From the NCBI RefSeq assembly GCF_003265705.1, contig NW_020312827.1, forward strand, positions 20,680,170-20,744,169: a stretch of DNA of 64,000 nt. The letters run 5' to 3'. The translations under genes were made by a program, and so were the position numbers. This document shows, one piece after another, positions 10,613 to 22,985 of the stretch. Each line of letters starts with the position of its first letter. The first letter of the stretch is position 1. The stretch comes from Callorhinus ursinus (lineage: Eukaryota > Chordata > Mammalia > Carnivora > Otariidae). The notes beneath the pieces were generated by a model. The model searched no databases. It saw nothing but the letters and a program-made list of their open reading frames with translations, and was not told the origin of the DNA.

Positions 10613-11870
10613 TTTCTTTGATAAGTGGTTTTGTATGCTCTTTGAAATACAGTGGGGTTCCCTGGAGGTCTTTGTCAAGTGAGGCATAGCCCTTCCCCTG
10701 TTGTACGAAGAGGCACATGAGATTCCTCATAGAAACATCAAGATGGGCTGAAGAGCTGGCTAAGTGAAGGTCGTTCTGGCACCTTCCTTACCCAAGGTTA
10801 GCGCTCATGTACCCTCTCAAGATCTCTGCCTCACCTGCTAGGGTCACACGTGTATTGCTTATTGAACTTTTCCCCCCACCTTAGTTAATTCTCATTAACT
10901 TTCTGCTTTTACCTGGACTTTTTTTTTTTTAAAAGAAAGGTTAGGAAAATTCTTCCATGCTATCTACATTCAGCAAGCAAATTATTATTAATTTTTAAAT
11001 ATCTATCTCCTTCATTTCATCAAATTTGCTTTCCCACTACTATTTTTGGGAAACTAATTATGGGTAGCATTTAGGGGCTTGGGGAATATAATACTATATA
11101 TTTTTAGACCTAGTGTTTTGTTAATAGGCTACATAGAAAACACAGGTAAATTACCTTTTGGGTGTGTAAATTCTAAGTTTGCCTCTCTGGACCTGGATTG
11201 TGTGTGTGTGGTCACAAAAAATCCTTGTCTGTGTTATCAATAATGTGAAAATATTAAAAGTAAGTTCATTTTACCAACACATAGTATTACTATTAGAACA
11301 TAAATTAGATGTCACATGATATTAAGAGCTACGCTTTCTTTTGAGTCTGGTGGCTTGCTTTGTGACTATTGTGAAAGAGAATAAGAAATGTACTCATTAC
11401 GATAGGTCAAACGAGAAGTTAAGATATTTGGGGGGGGCATTAAACCCCCTTTGACACTCTTGTAAACATACTAGTTATTTCTTATCAAAATTTTGCATTT
11501 CACTTATACTAAATATTATCTGGACAGTTTTGTTTTTTTGTTTTTTTTTTTTTCTATTTGGTTCTTTCCCCACTCTCAGCATTCCTGCATTATTGGCAGG
11601 ACTCAGAACTCTTGAGAGTTTTTTTTTTATGTAATATATTTCTTATTTGAAATGGGAGTAATTTCTATTCAAATCCAGTGGGTGAGAGCAAGAGTTTATT
11701 TCCCTGGAAATTAATACCCCCAAGAAATATGATCCATGATGGCAAAGAATGTATCTTATTCCTTGTTTTCAATACCTAGGACAAAGCTTGGGGGGTATAA
11801 TACGTTTCAGCCACTTTAAATCCTTGCTGATAGGACAGACATACATTAATGAAATAAAAGGAAATTATTA

Positions 11871-11973
11871 GGGGGCTCCTGGCTGGTAAAGCATGTAACT
11901 CTTGATCTCGGGATTGTGAGTTCAAGCCCCACACTGGGTGTAGAGCTTACTTAAAAAGAAAAAAAAAAAGAAA
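11871..11973 (+). mobile_element. Short older can-SINE
   Basis: The head GGGGGCTCCTGGCTGGTAAAGC is followed by CTCTTGATCTCGGGATTGTGAGTTCAAGCCCCACACTGGG and AGCTTACTTAAAAAG. This is the older short subtype lacking the CT-rich body. Flanks GAAATTATTAGG and GAAATTTTAGG suggest an eroded duplication. Confidence 0.8.
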
Positions 11974-14231
11974 GAAATTTTAGGTATTCAATAAGTGTTT
12001 GCTGAACGAACACTGACCCTGAAACTCTAAGATACTTAACCCTTACTTCTCTATCATCAGATACTTACATTAAAGCAAGCAATCATGCTTTATTTCCTGG
12101 AAGACTTAAATTTCTTTTTATTCCTGCTTCCCCTGTCCACTAATAATAACTGTCGTGCAGCTAAATTTAAACTACAGTTTACCTTACTCATATTGAAAAA
12201 CAGTTTTGTGCCCAAAATACAATAGCACAGATGCTATCCATAGTGAAGATTATTGACTCAATTTTGTTCCTGCAAGCCCGACAGATCTTGCGCATTTGAA
12301 TAGCCAGCAGGAGAAGAAAGCACGGCCAGTCTTCCTGTGCGAGGTCCTTGTTTTCCCCAACATTAACCACTGACCAATGTTCCTGGGTACTTCTTTTGTC
12401 ACCCTGAGAGGATGGAGGTTTGAGAGAGTGAGGATGAAACTCGTGAAATGAAATCACGATTTCACAGCTGCTTTCAGTTTCATTATAAGGTTAGTGGTGG
12501 GAAAGCACAGGATGATCTGAATTTTTTTTTCTTAAAAGCCTTGGGAATATTAAATTAATTTGAGTAAGAAGCACTGCCACCTAGCCTACTTTTAGAGTTC
12601 TCCCACTTGGGGCTGGTTAACTTTAGCTCTTCTACAAATGGTGATCGTAGTTAATTCTAGCATTTCTAGAGTTTAGGTCAAGAATGCAATTTATCAGAAA
12701 ATTTGAACAAAACTGATCCAAAAGATTATATCCACAAAAAAAATATATCACCTAGTATAAGCAAATCATCTTTAACACCTTATACCAAATCCCATCCAAA
12801 CCATGACCACTCTTTATATAAAATTAATCATGGCATTCTTACCAAGTTTTAAAGATGTTTGCTAAACATTATCAATGTTTAAGTGCCAATTCCCTGCAAA
12901 TCACCATTTCTCCATCATTTCTTAATTGAGCTGTTTGTAAATGAAACTCCTCTTTGGATATTGTGACTTGTATTTATGTATTTAAGGAATTAAAAGTGGA
13001 CAAGATGTAGAAAATAAATGTATTAGTAATATTTTCCCATGTATTAACTAAAAGAAGGACTATGGAATTGTCACATTTCTTGTATTGTGCCTTAGCAAAT
13101 CTGCTTGAGAGCCTAGTCTTTTGTTTTCATTTTAAGAATTGGGGGGAAAAAAATTTGGATCTCCCAATTTGCAATTCCAGGTCTGTAAAGACAGAAATTA
13201 TCCATGGTAATGTGTTTGGTGCCTGGACAGAGGCAAATAATAACTGTGTATAATGAAAAGCTATAAAGGAACAGACTTAAAAATTAGAATTTCACTATGA
13301 AAAGACAAAGTGTAGAGAGGTGACAAATACAGCACTAGCCACCAAACCTCAAAAGACTTGAACTAAAGGGCATCCCCTAAAAGTACGGAGCTCTAGGAAA
13401 AATAAAAGATTATGTAGCAGGGATAATAGTAGAATGATTTCAGTTCAACAAATGTTTATCAAGTGTTTACTCTGGTCTAAGTTCCGTGCTGTCAGCCAGC
13501 TTCCCTAAAGGGAGGTAAAGTCAAAGCCAAGGACACTGAACATTGTTGATGTGAAGTCATTGGAGGGAGTGCCCTTTATCAAGGGAAAATCAGGGTTTCT
13601 ATGAAGCTTTGAAGGACATAGTCTTGGAGACAATCACCATGTGAAGTAACTTGCTATTTTTGCAATTGGGCCTCAGTAACCTCAGCTAAAAAAATGAGAA
13701 AGCTGAACTAATGGTCCCTGCCGGCTCCAGTTTTATGGATTATTTTATAAAAGATCCTTTGGTGCCATTGTCAGTGATACTTCATGTCAGTAGGATTCTT
13801 CATATAGTCTTAAGAACCAAGAACCAAGATCAGCTGGCCCATCTTTTTCCTTTTCATGTATCTATCCTTTACCGTCTGCCCAGACAACAAACACAGAAAA
13901 CCCTGCAGTCCTCTGTTTTGTAGTTGGAGGATCAATTGGATGGTGACCGTCAGTTAGAACACTGCTCTGTAAGTTACACTGGCATCACCCAGCACGATAG
14001 TGCTGTGAGTGTGAGGAGGAACAGACCAGACAGGGCTCCAAAATGGGTGTTAGGATTTGGGGATCACTTTGAAGCAGAAGTAGGTCTAACCCTCCAAGGT
14101 ACTGAGGGGCCACATTAGGATGATCTAGGATTTATAGTTATGTCCTTTTACACAAAACACTGCAGAAATTGAGGGAGGAAAGAAATGCTCCGTAAACATT
14201 CTGGGACTATTTGTCAATCAGTTAAGGCAAA

Positions 14232-14257
14232 ATGAGATGAGATGAGATGAGATGAGA
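14232..14257. repeat. (GAGAT)n microsatellite
   Basis: Five tandem GAGAT units inside otherwise unique sequence downstream of STON2. Confidence 0.85.
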
Positions 14258-15010
14258 GCAAGGGTCAGTTCTCTCTATCCCCACTGTTTATTAGTAACAT
14301 GAAAACGTAGATTAAAATTTTTTTTAAACATCCAGAAGCTACAAAATACCATCTCTTTTATGGTATGTGTTAGTATGATTTTAGTTTCTTATACTTAGAA
14401 TGGGGTGAAATGTAATGGCTCGATTTTAACTGAGCAAGGAATTCTAGCACCCTCTTCCTGGTCAGTCCTCTGTGCCTCAGATCAAACCCTCGATGCTAGT
14501 CATGGACATCATCTAGCCACCCTCAGCTTGCCTCCATGTGCTTCAGGACCAGCAGCCCCAGGTACTATCCAATGCAAGCAGATCTGGGAAAGCAGATGTG
14601 CTGCACAGATCCTGACAGCAACCTGTTGGACCAAAGGGTTTAAGGATTTTGAAGTATGAGGTAAAAGAAGGGAAGATAATGAGCTCCTCTAACCCTAAGC
14701 CAGCATTCATTTGACCTTTGTGTCCGCCTGCCAGCAGAACCTGAAGAAAACTTTACCATATGCAAGAAAATAAACAGAATCAGTGTTTTAACCAGGGAGT
14801 GTGATAAAGGAGCTCTCCTCACCCTCCATTTTTGTAACGTCCATCAGTGAATTTCAGTATGTCAGGATGGATTGATCCAAGATCCAATGAGTGATTCAGC
14901 TGATCCAAGGCCTTTATTTTCCTTCCTCATTTGATGTAACCTCTTGTACTAGTGTGATTAATTTTATGTAAAACCAGTTTACTTTTCTTAAAAAGAATAT
15001 GTGCCTATGT

Positions 15011-15016
15011 AATAAA
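15011..15016 (+). terminator. STON2: Candidate polyadenylation signal for STON2
   Basis: AATAAA in the context TATGTAATAAAGTCTACAC, with a GT-rich downstream element at about 15045-15063. It is the best AATAAA plus GT-rich pair seen downstream of the STON2 stop. Distance from the stop (6.7 kb) makes this only a candidate. Confidence 0.35.
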
Positions 15017-15529
15017 GTCTACACACTGGCTAACTTTATAAGAGGTGAGGTTTTGTTTGTTCTGATTATCATCTGTAATACCCTTTTTTTGAGCTATGAA
15101 AATGAGCTATTAATAAAAATTTTTAAAGAAAATCTGTCACTATGGAAGATTTAATGAGGTGAGGCATAAGGAAAAATGTTTATTATAAAGAAGACCCATC
15201 ACCCAGTTAATATGGTTAATGATCATAAGATGACATGTTAACAAGTGACACATTAACAACTTTATCCTAGTTTATCCTATTATAATTTAGTCAATTAAAG
15301 AGGTATTTATTGCATTCTTATTTTCTGGCCAATTCTGTCAGAAAACAAAATTATATAATCCTTAAGGTTTTCTTGGCGATAAGTGCATACACATATAAGT
15401 AAGAAATATAAAAGTACATGATCAAATACCATATCTGCAATGTGTTCGTGGCATATTGTCAGTGCTCAACAAGTAACTGTTCAATCGATGAATCCAAATG
15501 ACTAATGTCAACATAAACTCAGATGGGAA

Positions 15530-15705
15530 AAAAGAATCAATATGGACTAGAATACTTGGAAGGTTTTCACAGAAAAGATGACTTTTAAGTGAGACCTGGA
15601 GGTCTCAGTGGCAAGAGGAAGGGAGTTTAGAACTGGGAAGAGCCATGTCAAAGTGGCATGCTGGATGAGTGGAAGGTGAGCCTGACCTGAGTGAAGGGCT
15701 CATGC
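15530..15705 (+). repeat. L2 LINE relic
   Basis: Contains the L2-like string AGATGACTTTTAAGTGAGACCTGGAGG, followed by AGGAAGGGAGTTTAGAACTGGG. It is cut on the right by the SINE at 15727. Confidence 0.55.
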
Positions 15706-15726
15706 ACATCAGAAGGTACGGTTTGG

Positions 15727-15964
15727 GGGCACCTGGGTGGCTCAGTGGTTAAGCGACTGCCTTCAGCTCAGATCATGATCCCAAAGTCCCGGGATCAGTG
15801 CTCGCTTTGGCAGCACATATACCAAAGTCCCGGGATTGAGTCCCACATCGGGTTCCCTGCTCGTCAGGGAGTCTGCTTCTCCCTCTGACCCTCTCCCCTC
15901 TCATGCTCTCTCTCACTCTCTCTCTCTCTCAAATAAATAAATAAAATCTTAAAAAAAAAAAAAA
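15727..15964 (+). mobile_element. can-SINE interrupted by a U6 snRNA fragment
   Basis: The head GGGGCACCTGGGTGGCTCAG, body CTGCTTCTCCCTCTGACC and A-rich tail are those of a normal plus-strand SINE. Flanks AAGGTACGGTTTGG and AAGGTAAGGTTGG are an eroded duplication. At 15796 the body breaks off and resumes at 15822, repeating 15 bases, with a U6-like insert between. The element is therefore longer than its relatives by the insert plus the repeat. Confidence 0.9.
15798..15821 (+). pseudogene. U6 snRNA 5'-end fragment inside a SINE
   Basis: GTGCTCGCTTTGGCAGCACA followed by TATA matches the first 24 bases of U6 snRNA, with one change (the second C of CTTCGG is T). The next base, C 15822, fits both U6 position 25 and the following SINE. 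It is flanked by exact copies of CCAAAGTCCCGGGAT at 15781-15795 and 15822-15836. There is no U6 promoter, no 3' part of U6 and no A-tail, so it is a non-functional fragment. Confidence 0.88.
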
Positions 15965-17276
15965 AAGGTAAGGTTGGTAGCAAAGCCAAGCTGAGACAGG
16001 GCTTGCATCTAGCCTGAGGTCGACTCAACCCAGTAAATGCTATGAAGCCATTTTAGAATTTTACTAATAAAGCACTATTCTAGAAAGACTCATCTGTCTA
16101 CAATGTGCCGGGTATTTTTGGACTAGAGGAAAGCTTAAGGGCAAAGAAAATCCAGGGTTTTTTTTGAGTAAACAAGGAAAGAAATAAATCAAGCTTTGTG
16201 TTTTGTTTAGTTCAAATAGGCCATGGACATCTTATTGCAAAATAAAATGATCTATAATTGGCCCCCTGTCGTTGAGAGAACTGTGTCCTCAACAGAACAC
16301 AGAATTCTATAGCCTAGCCAGTATGAAATTACCTGGTATTAGTAACTGATAGCAGGTGCACAGAAGGATTAATGGCCAAATAACAGCATAAAATTTTCTT
16401 AGCTGAAGAATAATATACTCCTTCACCCTATTCTTCCATCCTTATCTGTCCAGAGTCCTCTTGAGCAAGTTTTGAGACCTGTCTAGGTCCCACATTGACG
16501 TAAGGTTTCAGCCTGCTAAGGTTCCCCCTGTACAATATTCAAGTGGAATAACTATGCAAGTGGTTCTCTGAAGCCAAGTGTGCTCCCTAGTGTTCTTCAG
16601 GATTTGTGGGAAGAGAAGTTGGGAATGAGAGGAAGTGAAGATGAGAATTTAAATGTCCTCTGTGTCATTTGTCAGCTCTTTTCCAAATTCCTCCCACCTT
16701 TTTCTTGATCACCTCTAACTATGTCCTCTTTATTTCTCCATGCTGGACAGCGCTTTCTCTATTCCCAAAACATAATATGAGTTAGCTTTTATGTAGTGTT
16801 TGTACTGTGGTGCAACCATGTGTACTAAGTATTTTAGATGCATTCATATTTAATGAAGGCAGCCCCTCTCTCCATTCTGCAAGGTACTAATAATTCAAGG
16901 CTGATGGTACAACTGACATTTATCAAAGGTTAGCAATTAATAGTGAGTACAGCACAAAACAGGAAAGAACTTAAAACTCAATACCAGACATCTCTGCTCT
17001 GAAAGTTCACTGCTCACACCCCACAGAGGGAATCCTTGTTAAACATTTCTCCCTCGCCTCTAGCCTGAGTAAATGTGGCCAACATCTCAAGTCCCCAAAC
17101 GATGGTCTCCCTGACTGCCAAGGGAAAACTGAAAAATTCTTAAAATCTCATGTTAAGTGGGGATTAAGTTCTAAAGTCAACACTCTTGAAAATCAAAGTG
17201 CCCATAAAATAAAGTAGACTAAGGCATAAATCTTCTTTAATGAAAGTTGCCCTATGACCCTCAATTAATTTTTCAG

Positions 17277-17379
17277 CTTCTTCATTGAGAATACTGACAG
17301 AGTCATCACCGCCCCAAATCCCAGCCACCTGAACAATGTGTTCCAGTTCACGGTCAATGTGGGGAAGCCATTAAAATGA
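17277..17379 (+). other. Exon-like orphan segment, identity unknown
   Basis: After a pyrimidine-rich tract ending TTTTTCAG at 17276, a frame runs F-F-I-E-N-T-D-R-V-I-T-A, then P-N-P-S-H-L-N-N-V-F, then Q-F-T-V-N-V-G-K-P-L-K and TGA at about 17377-17379. The segment is more GC-rich than its surroundings and its third positions look codon-like. No donor or neighbouring exon was found. It could be a pseudogene scrap, a stray exon or chance. I do not recognise the protein. Confidence 0.25.
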
Positions 17380-17716
17380 GTCACAATTATTTCCTGAGTT
17401 TTACCAACATGAATTGACTGTTTCAGGCTTGATGGCATCTTTTCTCTGCCTCACAGACCCACTGAGTGGAATGGCAGACTAAATAACTTGAATAGAAGTA
17501 TAATGAGTCTCCATTATAGTTTACTTTCTTATGCAAAGCAAACTTTAGTTCCACTCCATTGCATCCTGTCATGGACCAATTACACATTGAAGTATCTTTC
17601 CAAACCAAAGAGAAGTCTATCCTAGATCTCCAAAAAGAACTTACATAAACTCACATTTTTTTTCTTTAGAGGTCTAAAAAAATTTACAGACACTATTTTT
17701 AGAAAAACTCAGCTGA

Positions 17717-17915
17717 GGGACGCCTGGGTGGCTCAGTCGGTTAAGCATCTGCCTTCGGCTCAGGTCATGATCCCAGGGTCCTGGGATCGAGTCCTGCATT
17801 GGGCTCCTTGAGCCTGCTTCTCCCTCTCCCTCTGCCACTCCCCCTGCTTGTGCGTGCTCTCTCGCGCTCGCTCTCTCTCTCCCTGACAAATAAATAAAAT
17901 CTTAAAAAAAAAAAA
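17717..17915 (+). mobile_element. can-SINE, plus strand
   Basis: The head GACGCCTGGGTGGCTCAGTCGG and tRNA-like B box GGGATCGAGTCC are followed by a CT-rich body with CGCGCTCGCTCTCTC, then a long poly(A). Flanks AAAAACTCAGCTGA and AAAAACTCAGAGCTGA fit an eroded target duplication. Confidence 0.9.
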
Positions 17916-18891
17916 AAAAACTCAGAGCTGAAATACATGTACTTTCCTTCCCCACACAGTCTAGGTCAACAGAAGGGAACGAGATAAAATCTCTTCTACA
18001 CTTGTAGAAAGCAAACCCCAGGGGTTACATTTTTTTTTTATCTTCTTACCTCTCCCTCACCTCTTCCTCTTCTTCTCTTCCTCTCTGTTCTTTTCACTAA
18101 ACGCTATAAAGCCCCGAGAGCCTGGACTATTGTGGTGGCACTGGCGGAAAAAGGAACATATCTCAGAGACTGAAATGGTCTCCAATTACTTCTTCCCACG
18201 TTGAACTCTTTTTGAACCAATTGCACATCTCATTTGCCGCCTGTTAACAGTTGTGTGCTGCCTTTTAGTATTTTTTATTTATTAGGTTTATCCTCCTCAT
18301 TAGAAAGCAATCATTGAATAAAAGAATTGGTCTTCTGGGCATGCAGCAAAAATGCACCGAAAGCAATGTAGGAATCAGCAGACATAAATCAGCATATTCT
18401 GGTCTATGCTACTCTGCCACCTACAGGAAGGTTGTGAGCGGGGCACCCCACTTTCAGGTGACCGCAATGACTAACACATCTGCAAAGTACTCTTTCTTGG
18501 CATAATTGCTAATCAATACAGTAGTCATTCAAGAATGTTTTGAAACACCCATTCTGTGTTCTATTAGGTTCGAAGGATGCAGAGGTAAATGAGACATGGT
18601 CCACCCCCTCCAGAAATACCTCGTTCAGAAGATGGTTTTGATAGCAAATGCATCATTGGGAGCAAGGGCAGCACGTTTGACAACTTCATTTGAGTTACAA
18701 AAGGGCATCCCACTTTCTGGGCTGGTAAAGCCCCACATCAGAACATACAGAATACTGTAAGTAGATCAAGCCTGGGGTTTCACCTCCGCCTTCTCAGAAG
18801 AGTCCTTCTGTGCAACGTAGAAACTACATAATAGTATGTGGCCTCCTCAGTTCTATAGCTGGTACCCAAATCATGAGCTTATGGTTACCTA

Positions 18892-19090
18892 TTTTTTTTT
18901 TAAAGATTTATTTATTTATTTGAGAGAGCGAGAATGAGAGAGAGAAAGTACATGAGAGGGGGAAGGGTTAGAGGGAGAAGCAGGCTCCTCGCTGAGCAGG
19001 GAGCCCGATGCGGGACTCGATCCTGGGACTCCAGGATCATGACCTGAGCCGAAGGCAGTTGCTTAACCAACTGAGCCAGCCAGGCGCCCC
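18892..19090 (-). mobile_element. can-SINE, minus strand
   Basis: Tail TTTTTTTTTTAAAGATTTATTTATTTATTTGAGAG first, head GAGCCAGCCAGGCGCCCC last. Full length. The target duplication is not clear. A second SINE of opposite orientation begins only 19 bases beyond its head. Confidence 0.9.
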
Positions 19091-19109
19091 TTTAAAAATA
19101 GACATGAAA

Positions 19110-19236
19110 GGGGAGCCTGGGTGGCTCAATCGGTTAAGCAGCCGACTCTTGATCTCAGCTCGGGTCTTGATCTTGGGGACATGAGTTCAAGTGCGTTGTG
19201 GGGCTCCCTGCTGGGTGTGGAGGCTACTTAAAAAAA
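19110..19236 (+). mobile_element. Short older can-SINE
   Basis: The head GGGGAGCCTGGGTGGCTCAATCGG is followed by CTCTTGATCTCAGCTCGGGTCTTGATC and GAGGCTACTTAAAAAA. It has no CT-rich body. Target-site duplication AAAATAGACATGAAA before and AAAACAGACATGAAA after the element. Confidence 0.88.
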
Positions 19237-19402
19237 AAAAGTAAAAACAGACATGAAAATATCTGGAGCCTAGAATTTACGAAAACATAAATCCATACAT
19301 AAGGAAATATAGAAATAGTAACAATGTTTTAATATTTCATTTTAATCCCTGTATCAGTGAACGTAGGAGAGGAGATGAGGCTACAAGAAACAACAAAGAT
19401 GA

Positions 19403-19786
<384 letters not shown>

Positions 19787-20146
19787 AAGGGTTTGAAGGG
19801 AAAAAAGAGGAGCCACAAATGGAAAATCAAAACCAATGAAGAGGGGATGGTTGAAGGATGAATGAGCACACCCTTAATCTTGAAACTTTAGGAAAAGGTC
19901 ATACGTATATTTTAAACAAGCACATGCAGAAATGTTCCTAAGAATGGCTTTGGGACGCTGCGCCACATTGACACATGCTATGAAGCAATGAATTTGCGGC
20001 AAGAAGTATTTCCCATGCACTTAGAAAGTTGCATTTGTCAGGGGACTACAGACTATTCTTGTCCACTCCCTGATATTATCATCATCATCAACAAAAATAA
20101 TAAACATTTGGGGAATTCTTAAGATTATCAAAATAATTGGTTTTAG

Positions 20147-20341
20147 GGGCGCCTGGGTGGCTCAGTCAGTTAAGCATCTGCCTTCAGCTCAGGTCATGAT
20201 CCCAGGGTCCTAGGATCGAGTCCCGCATGGGACCCCCTGCTCTGCGGGAAGCCTGCTTCTCCCTCTCCCATTCCCCCTGCTTGTGTTCCCTCTCTCGCTG
20301 TGTCTCTCTCTGTCAAATAAATAAATAAAATCTTTTTAAAA
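20147..20341 (+). mobile_element. can-SINE, plus strand
   Basis: The head GGGCGCCTGGGTGGCTCAGTC continues through AATAAATAAATAAAATC. The body is of the 'CTCCCATTCCCCCTGCTTGTGTTCC' type. Duplicated AATTGGTTTTAG flanks the element. Confidence 0.93.
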
Positions 20342-20769
20342 AATTGGTTTTAGCCAAGTACATTAGAAAGCTTAAATATTGTCATTCTTGCCCTCAGAAA
20401 GAATTATATATAGCAAGATAATGTATAATGCAAGGTATATACAAAGAGTGCTAAATGATGGATTTTAGAAATTTGGGGAGGAATTCAAATGAATTATCAC
20501 AATCAGGGAAAAGTTTTGGAGAAGGGATATGTTTCGGGCCAACTCTTGAAGGAAAGGGTACCAGTTCAGAAGGCAAGGTAGGGCATGGCCAGGAGGGCAA
20601 GTGCACAAGTAGGGGGAACACCATTATGTAAGTAAAGTACGCAGAACTCAGTATAAATGGGGGATTTAGATATAATCAGTACATCTATTTGATGAGAATA
20701 GTAGAAATAAAAATGGTTAAATAGGACAGACTATATTTTCCTCCAAATAAATGCAATAAATAACAGTAC

Positions 20770-21298
20770 TTCCAGTCCCAAATGCTCTTCCAGAACCTTC
20801 CAGCCCCATCAAATTGTGGAGTCTGTTTCCCCACCCCTGCAATCTGGGCCTTGAATGGTGGGTCTAACGACTGCTCCAACCAATAGAGCACAGTGGATGT
20901 GAGGCTATGTGACTTCCAAGGTGAGGTCATAACAGGATGCAGTTTCTGTCTCTCTCTCTCTTATTTCACTCACCTTTCCACCCCGGCTCCATGTTTTGAG
21001 GGAGCCCAGACCACGTCCAGTGACCACATGTAGGTATCCCACTCAAAAGTCTTAGCTAAGGTCTCAGCTGACAGCTGGAATCAACCAAGACACATAAGTG
21101 CGTAGAGATTCAAATGATTCCAGCCCGCAGATTTTGAGGCTTCCAGCTGAGGCACCTGATGTCACAGAAAAGAGATAAGCCATTCCTGCTGTACTCTGTC
21201 CGAATTCCTGATCCTCATAATTCATGAGCATAATAAATAACTGTTTCAGGCCAATAAATTCTGGGGTAATTTGTTACACAGCCATAGTAACTAGAACA
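20770..21298 (+). repeat. MaLR/MLT1-like LTR relic
   Basis: The right part has the typical LTR ending: GAATTCCTGATCCTCATAATTCATGAGC, AATAAATAACTGTTTCAGGCCAATAAATTCTGGGG, then TTACACAGCCATAGTAACTAGAACA. The left boundary is vague. Diverged and non-coding. Confidence 0.6.
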
Positions 21299-21349
21299 CT
21301 AACATTACTTGAGTAATAACCGAATGCCATGTACTGTGTTTGATGCCTT

Positions 21350-21980
21350 ATATTTTATATCGGTTACCTATTTCTGTATAACAAACCATTCCAAACCTCA
21401 GTGGCTTAAAACAATAGTTCTTGCTTATTAAAGCTCACATATCTGTGGTCTACTGTGGACTGACTGACCTAGGCTGGGCTTGCTTATGTGCTTAAGTGTT
21501 GCCTGGGTGCCCTGCCCTAGCCTGGGCTTGGCCGGGGCATCTTAGTTAGGGCAGATCCACTGTATATGTCTCTTATCCTCCTCTTGGAATTGACAAGTTT
21601 GCCTGGGTAGGTCATTTTCATGCAGAGGCAGGAGCACAAGAACAAGAGTGGAAATACTTAGGCTTCTTAGGGCCTGACGTCAGAAATGGCACACCATCAC
21701 TTCTACCAAATTCTGTTGGCCAAATGGACTCACGTGACCAGACCCAGATTGATAGGGAAAGAGAACAGACTCCATCTGTTTAATATACTGCAAAGTCACA
21801 GGCAAAGGGTGTACACATAGGGAGGGGTGAAGAATTGGAGCCATTAATTCAATCTATTGCATAATTATCAAGTAAGTACCATTATCATCCCCCATCTCAT
21901 TCATGTCATTGAGAAACTGAAGCACAGAGACTTTAAATAATGTGAGTTAACAGAGTTCCTGGAGCTTCCAGTGAGACTGC
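21350..21980. repeat. Degenerate interspersed repeat plus MIR core
   Basis: CTATTTCTGTATAACAAACC...CCTCAGTGGCTTAAAACAA is a widely repeated mammalian start. The matching end is CTGCAAAGTCACAGGCAAAGGGTG...GGGGTGAAGAATTGGAGCCATT. I cannot name the family. A MIR-like stretch (ATTGAGAAACTGAAGCACAGAGACTTTAAATAATG) follows at about 21900-21960. Confidence 0.5.
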
Positions 21981-22639
21981 TGTTCCTGTGGCTTCTCATC
22001 ACTGCAACTGTCCAAGACACCAAACTCTCATATGTCTTTGGTCTTTAGGTGCTAGATCTCAACTGGTGCAAGACTGCTGGGTCGTCTGTGCTTCCCACCT
22101 TAAACCAATTCCTAACCTTCCTCTAACTGGACCTTAGCATCACTATGCCAATATGTGTTTCCATTAGCCTCAGGAACTGCTAGAAATCCCAACTCTTTTC
22201 ACCCATCACCCCAATTCATCCATGAATACGTCTCCCTCTTACACTCGTCCCTAGCTCCCTCGACACTTGCTGTGCCTCTAAGACTCAAGACCTGTCATCA
22301 GTACTCTATCTATGATATCCTCTCAGGACAGCCCCTTCACTCCCAACTGCCTTCATTTCCAACCCAACTGAAACACTGCTATCCCCCTGTTCCAGGCCCA
22401 CGCTCCCACTGCCCTGAAGTCCTCACAACAGGATGTGGTTTTTTCCTCTTACACCATGTACCTGTGGGCTTGAAGACGAGAGAGAAGAGAGGTATCCTCT
22501 TTGCTTCATAAATCATTCTCCTTCCTCTTCAAAACTTGGATCCTATGGAGTTCATGCTATCACACACTACAACCCCAAACATTGCTATCTCCTTGACCTT
22601 CATACAAAGCTTAATTTAGCTTATTTTGCAAGACTAACT

Positions 22640-22985
22640 TGACCTGGGTTATTTCTTGATTGTGTGTCTGGAAATCATAAGCAAAACTTGAACTGGTTCC
22701 CAAGGTTAATATGAGGTCACTACAGACCAATTCTCTATCATTTATGAAATTTCTAATATTCTAACCAATCACCATGAAGTATAAATAACCACTGCCTTCC
22801 CATTATATAAACTACCCCTTACAGAAGGGGCCTTGCCCTCTAACCATATACCCTGAGCCTCATTCCCTGTTTTGGTTTGAGGGCTCCTGGTTTGCAAACT
22901 GTGTTTTGGTGTGTGCACAATAAACTTTTATGTATTACTACTTGGTCATTCGCTGGTTTTCTGTTATTTATGAACTTCTGACAGT
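22640..22985 (+). repeat. Possible solo LTR of an old endogenous retrovirus
   Basis: The region shows LTR-like signals in order: a CCAAT box at 22765-22769, TATATAA at 22804-22810 and AATAAA at 22919-22924, about 110 bases later, followed by a T/G-rich tract. No internal retroviral coding sequence is next to it. Boundaries and family are unknown; it could instead be unrelated AT-rich sequence. Confidence 0.4.

Larger units (their letters stand above)
8346..15030 (+). other. STON2: STON2 3' UTR (proximal part sure, full extent inferred)
   Basis: No coding sequence follows the STON2 stop. The stretch has few young SINEs: only one, at 11871. AATAAA occurs at 9719-9724, 10170, 14770 and 15011. 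The 15011 copy has the best context, with a GT-rich element GAGGTTTTGTTTGTTCTG 30-45 bases on. Whether the UTR really extends 6.7 kb cannot be told from sequence. Apart from the CR1/L3-like LINE at 10060, and a GAGAT repeat at 14232, I see no other feature. Confidence 0.4.

Noticed and set aside
15727..15964. tRNA-Lys gene at the SINE head
   Set aside because: A/B-box-like sequence is present, as in every can-SINE, but it is part of a retroelement without a proper acceptor stem or terminator.
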